36,945 nt of DNA from Ignavibacteriales bacterium (GTDB taxonomy: Bacteria; Bacteroidota; Ignavibacteria; T3Sed10-11): contig PWYR01000056.1 of NCBI GenBank assembly GCA_003567775.1, positions 1-36,945 of the forward strand. Direction: 5' to 3'. Position numbers and translations under genes: made by a program. How positions within the stretch are numbered: position 1 is the first letter of the stretch; every line of letters starts with the position of its first letter. Shown one piece after another: positions 17,543 through 25,674 of the stretch. Below the pieces are notes generated by a model. The model made no database searches, was not told where the DNA came from, and saw only the letters and a list, made by a program, of their open reading frames with translations.

Positions 17543-19526
17543 TTTCGATTTTCGAAACGATTTTTAATATTTCACCCGCACGGGCTTCGATCTCGTCTGT
17601 TTTTTTCTTCAGACCAATCACAAATTTATTTTCGTCAAAATCACCTCTTATTGCGTGGAACTCCTTTTGCCTCACTTCTTCATCGCCGTTGATTCCATAA
17701 CCGATTTGTGCAGTCGATGCGAATTCTTTTTCGGCGTCTTTTAAAATCATGTTGTTCAGCTTTTTAGCATTGTCTCTCCAATCGGCAATGATACGGCTCA
17801 ACTGTTCCTTTGTTATGGAATTTATGTTTACTGAATAGCGCCGTTCAATCAGCGAGGAACAAAACGCCCAGTTTGCATCTTCATATTTTTTATTGATCCC
17901 GGCAATTGTATTCTTTAGCTCATCTACGGTCCCGACAGCGTCGTTTTTTACGGAATCCGATAAGCCCTCATACATAAACTTCGGTAAAAACATGCCGGCC
18001 ATATCTATCCATTCATCGCTCATTAACGCCGCGTCGCTTTTCAAAGCATTTTTTACCTCTTTGAACGTCGCAACTTTTTCCATCCCGGAAATCCTTTTCA
18101 TCACTTCCGCTCCAATATAAATCTTTACCGCCATCTCATAATACTTGGCGCACGTTTTCAGCATAAGGCGTTTAATATGCAATCCTTTGTAGGCAACGTA
18201 TTCCTGATCTTTAGAGCTTTTCTCCCGGAGCTCATACAACACTGTAAGAGCGTTGAGAATCTTGCCCATTATATACGGATTGAAAAGCTCAAAGTGAATG
18301 GCATCATATTTTTCGGGACTTTTTCTTCTGTCGCGGGAAGGCCATTTCTCGCTGTCACGACGGACGCCGACGGCAAATATATTCATTGCCGGTATCAACA
18401 CACTCTTCCCGTCCTCTTCGTTTATATAAGAAAATGGAAATTCCGATGCGTCAAAATTTACATAATGCTTTCCGATCACGACACTGAACGCTCCGACCCG
18501 GGAGGGCCACAACAAATATGAGAAGGAGCCGGTTTTCGACCCGCGCTCAAGTATACCCTGATGAACCGGACCGAGCTTATACATATGATTGCTCTGGTTC
18601 GTTCCGCTGCCCGCATTATAAAAAGAGAACATTGCAGCGATAAGCAACGTTGATTTATGATGGGTCACTGTGTATGGTCCTCCGAAAACACTCACCGCCT
18701 CTCCATGGAATCCTTCCGAGTTTGCAAAGAATGCCGAGTTCTCTGCTGAAAATTGTTTACCGATGCGAACACCTTGCCCGATAAAAGTATGTGTCAGAAG
18801 TGCGCCGCTGTCGACGATCGAACCCGATTGTATGATAAAATGTTGAGCAATCACATTCTCTCCCACAATCGACGGATCGTCCGCCGTACTTGCAATTGTT
18901 CCCTCTTCGAGACGCTGGATCCCGGTTACATGGGCGCCCGTTTCAATCCACACGTTTATTATTGTATGACAATGCCGGACTTTCGCTCCGGCGCCGATTT
19001 TACCGGCAACTGACTTCCTGCCGTCGACGTACTTTTCAACAATGTTATGCAACGCTTTAATAAGCTCACCGTCGTGCCGGGACGTCACCATCATATACGC
19101 CGTTTGCGCGGATAGCATATCATAGATCATTAACTCCCTCCCTCCGGCTTCATTCAGGACGCTGATGAATGTACCGTTACCGAACGATGTCTCTCCGGCA
19201 ACGACAATCGATCCGACATTCTCAACGACGGCATTGTTCTCAATATGATAACCGGATAGCGTTCGCACATCAGAAATGTAGGCATCGTCCTCGATGGTGC
19301 ATTCCCGGATAAAGCTGTTGAATAAACCGCTCCTCTTTTCCACTCCATTTTCAACTTCGACTTTCTCCTTAAAAACACCTAAACGGTTTTTCCCGTGGAA
19401 ACACACGTGCCGAACATTTTCCGGGATGAATCCATCTTTGACCTGAACATTAGTCCAATCATCGGCGATGCATCCGTTTTTTTCAAGAGTCTTTATTTCT
19501 TCTGTTGTCAAGTCTCGATATATCAT
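17532..19526 (-). CDS. DUF4954 family protein with left-handed beta-helix repeats
   Basis: Protein of 664 residues without a signal peptide, so probably cytoplasmic. Hexapeptide-type left-handed beta-helix repeats are visible at about 65-125 (IRECTIEDDAYISDVRTLSG, NNAVVENVGSIVVAG) and about 175-355 (AGAKVRHCHTI, ETGAHVTG, QSGSIVDSGALLTHTFIGQG). The rest is alpha-helical. The overall pattern matches the DUF4954 family, which I know mainly from Bacteroidota. Proteins of this fold are acyltransferases or sugar-nucleotide enzymes such as LpxA, LpxD or GlmU. No biochemical role is established to my knowledge. It lies 22 bases after nagB in the same direction, which points to amino-sugar metabolism. 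A conserved-looking polar segment (GSGTNQSNHMYKLGPVHQG, about 307-324) could be the active site; that is inference. Confidence 0.8.
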   Translation of the reverse strand: MIYRDLTTEEIKTLEKNGCIADDWTNVQVKDGFIPENVRHVCFHGKNRLGVFKEKVEVENGVEKRSGLFNSFIRECTIEDDAYISDVRTLSGYHIENNAVVENVGSIVVAGETSFGNGTFISVLNEAGGRELMIYDMLSAQTAYMMVTSRHDGELIKALHNIVEKYVDGRKSVAGKIGAGAKVRHCHTIINVWIETGAHVTGIQRLEEGTIASTADDPSIVGENVIAQHFIIQSGSIVDSGALLTHTFIGQGVRIGKQFSAENSAFFANSEGFHGEAVSVFGGPYTVTHHKSTLLIAAMFSFYNAGSGTNQSNHMYKLGPVHQGILERGSKTGSFSYLLWPSRVGAFSVVIGKHYVNFDASEFPFSYINEEDGKSVLIPAMNIFAVGVRRDSEKWPSRDRRKSPEKYDAIHFELFNPYIMGKILNALTVLYELREKSSKDQEYVAYKGLHIKRLMLKTCAKYYEMAVKIYIGAEVMKRISGMEKVATFKEVKNALKSDAALMSDEWIDMAGMFLPKFMYEGLSDSVKNDAVGTVDELKNTIAGINKKYEDANWAFCSSLIERRYSVNINSITKEQLSRIIADWRDNAKKLNNMILKDAEKEFASTAQIGYGINGDEEVRQKEFHAIRGDFDENKFVIGLKKKTDEIEARAGEILKIVSKIETGG

Positions 19527-19548
19527 CGAAGTTTACTTCCCTTATTCT

Positions 19549-20367
19549 CTATTGGTAATCGATTTTCGGTAAACTCCCGAGTGCGCTGCTTTCGATGTCT
19601 TTGAAGTATTTTACCGTTCCTACCTTGAGCTCCATGGTAGCATCTTCGTCACAGGCGATAACGCCGTGAGGATGAAGTTGAAGCATCGAGACGGTCCACA
19701 TATGATTGACGCCCTCTTCCACCGCCATCCGCAGCGCCCGTGCTTTGTTATATCCGCTCACGATAATCAATACTTCCTTTGCGTCCATCACGGTGCCCAC
19801 GCCGACCGTGAGCGCCGTTTTCGGAACTTTGTTAACATCGTCATTGAAAAAGCGGGCGTTCGCAAGCCGGGTGTCATACGTAAGAGTTTTAATGCGCGTG
19901 CGTGACGACAGTGACGATCCCGGCTCATTAAATGCAATATGTCCATCCGGACCGATCCCTCCGAGGAAAAGATCTATTCCTCCCACTTCTTTGATTTTCT
20001 CTTCATACCGTCTGCATTCTTCATGAATATCTTTCGCACAACCGTCCGGAATATTTACATTCTCTCCGGGTATATCGACATGGCTGAACAAATTGCTCCA
20101 CATAAAATGGTGATAACTGTGGGGATGATCTTCCGTAAGACCGACATATTCATCCATATTAAACGTGACCACATGCTCGAAAGAGATCAGACCCTCTTTA
20201 TACATATCGGCAAGTTCTCTATATGTTCCGACCGGCGATGTACCGGTGGGAAGACCTAATACGAACGGTTTCTCTTTTGTCGGTTTCGCCTGCTTGATCC
20301 TGTGCCCCACATAATAGGCGACCCATTTACTTAACGATTGATAATTTTCGAATATTAATATTCTCAT
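19549..20367 (-). CDS. nagB: Glucosamine-6-phosphate deaminase
   Basis: Converts glucosamine-6-phosphate to fructose-6-phosphate and ammonia in the cytoplasm, the last step of GlcNAc use. At 272 residues it is close to E. coli NagB (266) and its key residues fall at the same numbers: Asp72 (NMDEY), Asp141 and His143 ([12 protein letters not shown]), and Glu148. The N-terminal '[15 protein letters not shown]' loop binds the substrate phosphate. Ser151, Ser152, Arg158 and Lys160, which contribute to the GlcNAc-6-P allosteric site in E. coli, are also kept, so allosteric activation is possible. It follows the acyl-CoA synthetase gene by 22 bases. AGGAGAAGG precedes the ATG. No nagA or murQ was seen in the window. 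Confidence 0.96.
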   Translation of the reverse strand: MRILIFENYQSLSKWVAYYVGHRIKQAKPTKEKPFVLGLPTGTSPVGTYRELADMYKEGLISFEHVVTFNMDEYVGLTEDHPHSYHHFMWSNLFSHVDIPGENVNIPDGCAKDIHEECRRYEEKIKEVGGIDLFLGGIGPDGHIAFNEPGSSLSSRTRIKTLTYDTRLANARFFNDDVNKVPKTALTVGVGTVMDAKEVLIIVSGYNKARALRMAVEEGVNHMWTVSMLQLHPHGVIACDEDATMELKVGTVKYFKDIESSALGSLPKIDYQ

Positions 20368-20389
20368 GGCGCCTTCTCCTGTTTTATAT

Positions 20390-22498
20390 TCAGAGCATTA
20401 TTTTCGCATCGGCAACAAAACTTCCTTTTCCTTCTTCAAGAACGATGAGAGGATTTATATCAAGTTCCTGAATTTGGGGACACTCGATTGCAAGTTGCGA
20501 TAGACGCTCAATACATGTTTTAATTGACGCAATATCCCGTCCTGTCCTTCCCCGTACGCCGGAAAGAATAGCCGATGCTTTTGTTTCGGCAAGAATCGAA
20601 TCAATCGATTTTATGTCCAACGGTGCAACCTTGAAACTTACATCTTTGTAAAGCTCCACGAGAATCCCGCCGAGACCAAACATCACCACAGGTCCGAAGG
20701 TTGGATCTCTTTTCATGCCGAGAATAACTTCTTCACCTTTCGGGATCATTTTCCTTACAAAAATGCCTTTAATTTTTGCATCGGGACGTAATTCCCGGAC
20801 GTTATTTATCATCGTATCGTACGATCGTATTGCCTCATCTTTCGAAGAGATATCCAGCAAGACCCCTTTGACGTCGAATTTATGAACAATATCGTCGGAT
20901 ATTATCTTCATCACAACGGGAAATCCAAGCCGTTCCGAGATATCTGCCGCTTCTTCGGGGGACGTCGCGATGCTGCTTTCAAAAAGCGGAAAACCGTATG
21001 CCTCGAGTATGTTCACTGCTTCTTCCTCAGTGAGATGTTTTCTTTCCGTCTTAATAACTTTATCAAGAATCGAATGTGCTTTCTTTTTATCGACATCCGT
21101 GAAAGGTTCAACCATCTGAACTTTTTCACCCAGCATTTTTTTAAAATTGTATGTTGCTGCAAAAGCGCTGCTCATCGATTCGGGTAAAATGTAGTGTGGG
21201 ATCTTATTTCTCTGGAGAATATCGATACCGGACGCTACGTCTGCTTCACCCATAAATGAGGTATATATTGGTTTTGAAAACTGACTTGACAACCGACTGA
21301 TCTCTTGCGCAATACTATCTATTTCAGTCATCGATTGAGGAGTAAGAATGACGAATACGCCATCCACATTTTCATCCTTTAACACACTCGAAATCGCTAT
21401 GCCGTAACGATCGGCGCGGGCATCGCCGATGACGTCGACCGGGTTTTTTATATTTGCAGTTCGAGGTAAACTCTTCTTCAAAATCGTCGTGGTTTCGGGA
21501 GTAAAGCGTGAGATTTCGAGACCGTCGTGTACTGCAGCGTCGGTCGTCAGCACACCGGGGCCGCCGGCATTCGTAACGATAGCAACGCGGTTTCTTTTCG
21601 GAAGCGGTTGATAGGTAAATGCAATGGCTTTATTAAACATCTCTTCAATATCATTGCATCGTATAATACCGGATTGATAAAAAGCTGCATTACAGATTTC
21701 ATCGCTTCCGGCGAGGGAACCGGTATGCGAAGCAGCGGCGGAAGCGCCGGCTGATGTTCTCCCCGATTTAATTGCAAGGATGGGCTTTCCGGTTTCCTCG
21801 ATAATCTCCCGGGCTGCCTTCATCAATCCCCGTCCGTCGGTAATTTCTTCTAAATAAAGTAGAATTACTTTCGTTTTCGGATCATCTTTTAAATAGTATA
21901 AAAGATCGATCTCACTTATATCCGCTTTGTTCCCGATACTTACAAACTTAGAGAAACCGATGTGCTTCGCCTGCGCGTAATCGAGCACCGCAGTGCATAA
22001 CGCACCGCTTTGCGATAAAAACGCAATGCTCCCTTCTTCCGGCATCTGACGCGCAAACGAGGCATTGAGCATCACCTTCGGATCGGTATTGATAACACCG
22101 AGACAATTCGGACCGATAAAAGATATTCCATATTCTTTTGCAATTTTCTTGATATGCTCTTCCCGCTCGATTCCGGCGCCCCCGACTTCCTTAAATCCGG
22201 CAGAGATAATGACCGCCGCGTGGATTCCTTTTTTTCCGCATTGTTCCAATGCCAGATGAACGACGGAACTTGGAAATACGATAACGGCAAGATCAACCGG
22301 ATCCTCGACATCGACAACATATTTATACGTCTTAATCGATGCAAGATGTTTTTCTCTGGGATTAATGGGGAATACCACTCCCCGGTATTCAGCTTTTAAA
22401 ATATTAAAAAAAATATCGCATGGAACGGTGCCTTTTACTTTGTTGGCTCCAATAACAGCAATTGATTCGGGATAAAACATTTTCTCAAGATTTTTCAT
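20390..22498 (-). CDS. ADP-forming acyl-CoA (acetyl-CoA) synthetase, fused alpha-beta type
   Basis: Enzyme of 702 residues in the acetate-CoA ligase (ADP-forming) family, interconverting acyl-CoA + ADP + Pi with free acid + CoA + ATP. Order: CoA-binding Rossmann domain (about 5-130, [12 protein letters not shown] and FIGPNCLGV), two succinyl-CoA-ligase-like domains (about 150-460), and an ATP-grasp domain (about 480-700, with [13 protein letters not shown] and ELDINPL). His258 in '[11 protein letters not shown]' matches the phosphohistidine of archaeal and bacterial ACDs. It lies between the acyl carrier protein and nagB genes. The simplest reading is handling of acetate released by deacetylation of GlcNAc, or ATP formation from acetyl-CoA. 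Another acid, such as lactate from muramic acid, is possible. Substrate specificity cannot be read from sequence. Confidence 0.9.
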   Translation of the reverse strand: MKNLEKMFYPESIAVIGANKVKGTVPCDIFFNILKAEYRGVVFPINPREKHLASIKTYKYVVDVEDPVDLAVIVFPSSVVHLALEQCGKKGIHAAVIISAGFKEVGGAGIEREEHIKKIAKEYGISFIGPNCLGVINTDPKVMLNASFARQMPEEGSIAFLSQSGALCTAVLDYAQAKHIGFSKFVSIGNKADISEIDLLYYLKDDPKTKVILLYLEEITDGRGLMKAAREIIEETGKPILAIKSGRTSAGASAAASHTGSLAGSDEICNAAFYQSGIIRCNDIEEMFNKAIAFTYQPLPKRNRVAIVTNAGGPGVLTTDAAVHDGLEISRFTPETTTILKKSLPRTANIKNPVDVIGDARADRYGIAISSVLKDENVDGVFVILTPQSMTEIDSIAQEISRLSSQFSKPIYTSFMGEADVASGIDILQRNKIPHYILPESMSSAFAATYNFKKMLGEKVQMVEPFTDVDKKKAHSILDKVIKTERKHLTEEEAVNILEAYGFPLFESSIATSPEEAADISERLGFPVVMKIISDDIVHKFDVKGVLLDISSKDEAIRSYDTMINNVRELRPDAKIKGIFVRKMIPKGEEVILGMKRDPTFGPVVMFGLGGILVELYKDVSFKVAPLDIKSIDSILAETKASAILSGVRGRTGRDIASIKTCIERLSQLAIECPQIQELDINPLIVLEEGKGSFVADAKIML

Positions 22499-22515
22499 TA
22501 TAACTCCTCGTGTAT

Positions 22516-22758
22516 TTACGTGAGATATTCCGAGATGAAATCCACTGCATCGGAAACAGTCTGGACTTCGAGCGCCTTATCCTCATCCATTTCGATGTTA
22601 AATTCTTCCTCAAACGCTGCAACAAGCTCTATGCTCTGCAACGAATCCGCACCAAGGTCGAAAATGAAATTACCATCATCGGGAATTTCATCTTCCTTTA
22701 TTTTGAGAACCTTTGCAATTACATTCTTGACTTTTTGTTGTATTTCCGTTTTTTCCAT
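22516..22758 (-). CDS. Acyl carrier protein
   Basis: Small acidic protein of 80 residues that carries acyl groups on a phosphopantetheine arm attached to Ser39 in the motif 'DLGADSLQSIELV'. Length and helix layout match bacterial AcpP (about 78 residues). The context is unusual: it lies 17 bases before an ADP-forming acyl-CoA synthetase and within an amino-sugar cluster, with no fabF, fabD or fabG beside it in this window. It may be a second, specialised acyl carrier protein, or the housekeeping one displaced from the fatty-acid cluster; the window alone cannot decide. GGAGGACTG precedes the ATG. Confidence 0.93.
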   Translation of the reverse strand: MEKTEIQQKVKNVIAKVLKIKEDEIPDDGNFIFDLGADSLQSIELVAAFEEEFNIEMDEDKALEVQTVSDAVDFISEYLT

Positions 22759-22810
22759 AATATTCAGTCCTCCAATAAAATCATTTTTTATTATTCATTT
22801 GGTTGCGCCT

Positions 22811-22833
22811 GCCCGCCGGCTTTTTGGCGGGGC
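22811..22833. repeat. G+C-rich hairpin upstream of the acyl carrier protein gene
   Basis: CCCGCC (22812-22817) and GGCGGG (22826-22831) are inverted around an eight-base loop, and the flanking Gs and Cs extend the pairing with a bulge. The element is much richer in G+C than the surrounding spacer (22759-22928). It looks like a small REP-type palindrome or a transcript-processing hairpin between the NagB/PIG-L fusion and the acyl carrier protein gene. No T-run follows on the minus strand. Confidence 0.45.
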
Positions 22834-22873
22834 TATGCCGCGTTGGGATAATATGTTTGGTTGTATTGTGTAT

Positions 22874-22885
22874 ATTGTATACAAT
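22874..22885. promoter_or_regulatory. 12-base perfect palindrome in the spacer before the acyl carrier protein gene
   Basis: ATTGTATACAAT is its own reverse complement. It lies between the NagB/PIG-L gene and the acyl carrier protein gene, about 116 bases upstream of the latter's start. Palindromes of this type can be binding sites for dimeric repressors, but A+T-rich spacers also produce them by chance. No regulator gene is nearby. Confidence 0.25.
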
Positions 22886-22928
22886 TGAAATTATAAATTT
22901 TGTTTCGTTCCATAAGAATTTGTTTTTG

Positions 22929-25277
22929 TTACCGGTTTTCCAGCAGTTTTTTTAGATTTATGCTGCTTTGATAGAATTGTTCAAGGGTTAACTCTTTTAA
23001 AAACACTAAGCCACGGGTTGCACGAATGAGCGCGCTCGGGTTTTCGTAAAACCATTCCTTGCCGAGGCAGATTTTCACTTTTTGATATTGTTCTACCTGT
23101 ATCTTTTGGGCAAGTTCAGAAAAAGGACCATCGTGTTCATAACTGGGGAACGATGCATCCTTCTGAGAAATAAAGGTATTCATAAATGCACTTTGCATGA
23201 CGGCAAACATATTCAGCGAGACGGGAACATATATATTTGCTTCACTCGGATGAAACCGATACCAAACATTACGGTACCCCCAGATTTTAATATCGGATCG
23301 TCCGGTCTTCTCCTCGTATCGGTGAAGGGCTTCGGCAATCGCTTGAAGCACTTTATAATGAGTATCGGGGCCGCTTCCTTCAGGATCCAGCGCAACGCCG
23401 ACCACATCCGGCTGCACCGTATCAAGCGTTTTCACGATAGGAACTATATCCCGCTCAACGGTCGGTTCTTCGGTAAAAATGTCACCCGTGTAAAAACCAA
23501 GCCGGAGATGTAAGACATTTTCACATTTCCATCCAAAATATCCCCACAGACACTCCGCTTCCCATTCCCGCGCCATTCCTTTCAATCTTTGAATATGTTC
23601 AGTGTCTTTCTTTCCGGGATATTGTGTTTGAAAGTAATGCATCAACTCGGTGATTCGGTTTTTAATATTGTTAATATCGTATTCATTATAAATCACCATT
23701 AAATTCCGCAGCAGGCGCCGTGCAACTCCTTCATCTTTCATATCCTGATTATCCGAAGCCACACCGTCGAGATACTGCCACACGTCCCGATTCCTGCCCA
23801 CTCCATTATTGGGTTTGAAATATCCGTCGTCCGTTAACAGAGCAAATACTTCCGAATCGATAAACCGATTGAGGCATTCAAGCTGATTCATCATAAATGC
23901 ATTGGTTACAGCGGTAAAACCGCTTGTCAAACAGGCAAAGTAATGGGTATTGCTCGCATCCCGAACGTGACGAACGATGTACGGTAGATAGCCGAGCATC
24001 AGGTCATCGTGATGAGGCTCCGTGTGAAAAAACCGGGTGGAATGAAGACCGGATATTCCCCGCTCTATTCGTTCCGCCAGGCGGTTGTACACCATCGTTG
24101 TTAATTCATTGTAATCCTCCGGCCGTTTATCGATAATGGCGGCGGTATACCGGCAATTTTTAAAATCATCGAGCGTCAAATCGGTAATGCGTTTTCGCTT
24201 TTCAACGGCCAGATCGATGATATATTTTTCTACCTGTTCATCACTGATTATTTCCGATTGTTGAAGAATGTGGCATTGTCTTTCGGTAAGATGTTTTGCA
24301 GCTCCTTTTGTAATATAAAATCGCGCATTCGGCAGCACCTGCAAAGCACTTGCCGGATACGCAATGTCTTTTTCTTGTTCAATCGCCGACCGGATAATTT
24401 TCGCTTTCGCCTCTCCCGCTGCGATAATCAAAGCGGTGCACTCAGGATTATAGGTGATCGTCTCAAGCCCGATGGTTATCACCAAACGCTTTCGCGAAAT
24501 TTCAATGCCTCCGAGATCGCTCGCGGCGGCGGCTTGTGTTTCGTAGTTTGTTTCCGTCAGACGGGTTGTCGAATGATGATCCGCTCCGCGCACGTTAAAT
24601 CCGATATGCCCATCCGGTCCGATACCGCCGAGAAAAAATCCGATGCCGCCCATTTTCCGGATTCGATCCTCGTAATCAAGACACCATTGATCGATTCTTT
24701 CAAGGACGCGTTTTTGTTTTCTCTCAAGATCATTCTTTCCCGCACGGTAACGTAAAGTTAGATCGACTTCCTGGTCGGGCCAAACCGACTTAAGTGTTTC
24801 GCCTTTCGCCAAACCAATTTTTGAACAATCGATTAATAAAGCTTTCTTAGTATCTAATCCAAATCCTTTTATATAAAATTCATTTACATAATAATAGAAA
24901 CTATTATGCTGCCACGGATTTACCGGATAAAATTCATCAATTTGTACAAAGTGAAGACTCTTCAGATCGGGAAAGATAGCCGGATCGATGCCGGCTTCTT
25001 CGAGTATTGAACGTGTTTCCGGTTCATTCCATCCTTGTAACAACCGATCAATCCACTTAATAAAATGCTCGGGTGTTTTTCCGGTCGGCAACGATATAAC
25101 GCCGCCCGGATTATTCTGAACCCACTCAATAAACCGCAATGCAGTAAGTTTTCCAAGCGAGGGAAAATTTTCAACGATTAACGTATTGAGCTTTTCCGTC
25201 GGAGGATAAAGAATATCGAATTGCGACGACGATAGTCCGTAACGTTCTACCGGTGTGGGCTGAATCGGTCTGTTCAT
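22929..25277 (-). CDS. NagB-like domain fused to a PIG-L/LmbE-type deacetylase-like domain
   Basis: Cytoplasmic protein of 782 residues, starting at the ATG at 25277 with GAAGGA upstream; an in-frame TTG at 25301 has no ribosome-binding site. Residues about 40-340 resemble glucosamine-6-phosphate deaminase: 'SLPTGKTPEHF', Asp114 (QIDEF), then 'GPDGHIGFNVRG' with Asp222 and His224. The catalytic Glu (Glu148 of E. coli NagB) is replaced by Val229. Residues about 410-700 resemble PIG-L zinc deacetylases: 'PHHDDLMLG' (His422, Asp425) and a later His640 (PDTHYKV) supply the usual ligands. Long NagB-like proteins with such a C-terminus are known in Bacteroidota and remain of uncertain function. Fusion of a possible deacetylase and a deaminase-like domain suggests processing of N-acetylated amino sugars. 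It opens the amino-sugar cluster. Confidence 0.88.
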   Translation of the reverse strand: MNRPIQPTPVERYGLSSSQFDILYPPTEKLNTLIVENFPSLGKLTALRFIEWVQNNPGGVISLPTGKTPEHFIKWIDRLLQGWNEPETRSILEEAGIDPAIFPDLKSLHFVQIDEFYPVNPWQHNSFYYYVNEFYIKGFGLDTKKALLIDCSKIGLAKGETLKSVWPDQEVDLTLRYRAGKNDLERKQKRVLERIDQWCLDYEDRIRKMGGIGFFLGGIGPDGHIGFNVRGADHHSTTRLTETNYETQAAAASDLGGIEISRKRLVITIGLETITYNPECTALIIAAGEAKAKIIRSAIEQEKDIAYPASALQVLPNARFYITKGAAKHLTERQCHILQQSEIISDEQVEKYIIDLAVEKRKRITDLTLDDFKNCRYTAAIIDKRPEDYNELTTMVYNRLAERIERGISGLHSTRFFHTEPHHDDLMLGYLPYIVRHVRDASNTHYFACLTSGFTAVTNAFMMNQLECLNRFIDSEVFALLTDDGYFKPNNGVGRNRDVWQYLDGVASDNQDMKDEGVARRLLRNLMVIYNEYDINNIKNRITELMHYFQTQYPGKKDTEHIQRLKGMAREWEAECLWGYFGWKCENVLHLRLGFYTGDIFTEEPTVERDIVPIVKTLDTVQPDVVGVALDPEGSGPDTHYKVLQAIAEALHRYEEKTGRSDIKIWGYRNVWYRFHPSEANIYVPVSLNMFAVMQSAFMNTFISQKDASFPSYEHDGPFSELAQKIQVEQYQKVKICLGKEWFYENPSALIRATRGLVFLKELTLEQFYQSSINLKKLLENR

Positions 25278-25460
25278 TATGTATCCTTCAGAATGTTTCA
25301 ATCCAGAGAAGGCGGTGCTGCTTTACAGCGAGAAAGTCGGAGTGCCGTTCTCTATCGAAATTGTCAAATTTCTTAGAGCAGGTAATATACATATAAATTT
25401 TAAAATAAAAAAGAGGAGGGGGGAAATTTTTTACATATATCCGAATGAAACGTATACAGG

Positions 25461-25582
25461 GTATAACCCCGTAGGGGTGACATTATGGTAAAAGAATAGC
25501 TGAGTTAAAATGTCACCTCTACAGGGTTTTAATTTATTTTTTAAAAATATCCGCTACCATATTTTCACCCCTACGGGGTTAG
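25461..25582. repeat. Three copies of a short palindromic repeat in a 397-base intergenic gap
   Basis: The core ACCCCGTAGGGGT with the tail GACATTATGGTA occurs at about 25461-25490. Inverted copies occur at about 25506-25530 (degenerate: GTCACCTCTACAGGGTT) and 25551-25582 (TACCATATTTTCACCCCTAC then GGGGTTA). Each core is itself an ACCCC/GGGGT hairpin, and the pairs of opposite copies could fold together. The gap 25278-25674 otherwise holds A+T-rich sequence, a G-rich tract near 25410-25424, and presumably the promoter of the NagB/PIG-L cluster; I see no ORF in it. Elements of this kind behave as REP/BIME-like or non-autonomous mobile repeats. No target-site duplication is evident. Confidence 0.75.
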
Positions 25583-25674
25583 GGATATAGTATCAAAAAA
25601 ATATCTCTCGTCACTCTGCAAGGTTATATTTTTTTATTGTATAGTTCATTTTAGAAATTTAAGTTATATTACAA

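Noticed and set aside
25278-25301. Upstream TTG start for the NagB/PIG-L fusion
   Set aside because: It would add eight residues but covers the GAAGGA ribosome-binding sequence that fits the ATG at 25277.
25461-25582. Possible CRISPR array in the repeat cluster
   Set aside because: Only three degenerate copies, in mixed orientation, with unequal spacing and palindromic cores; no cas genes in the window.
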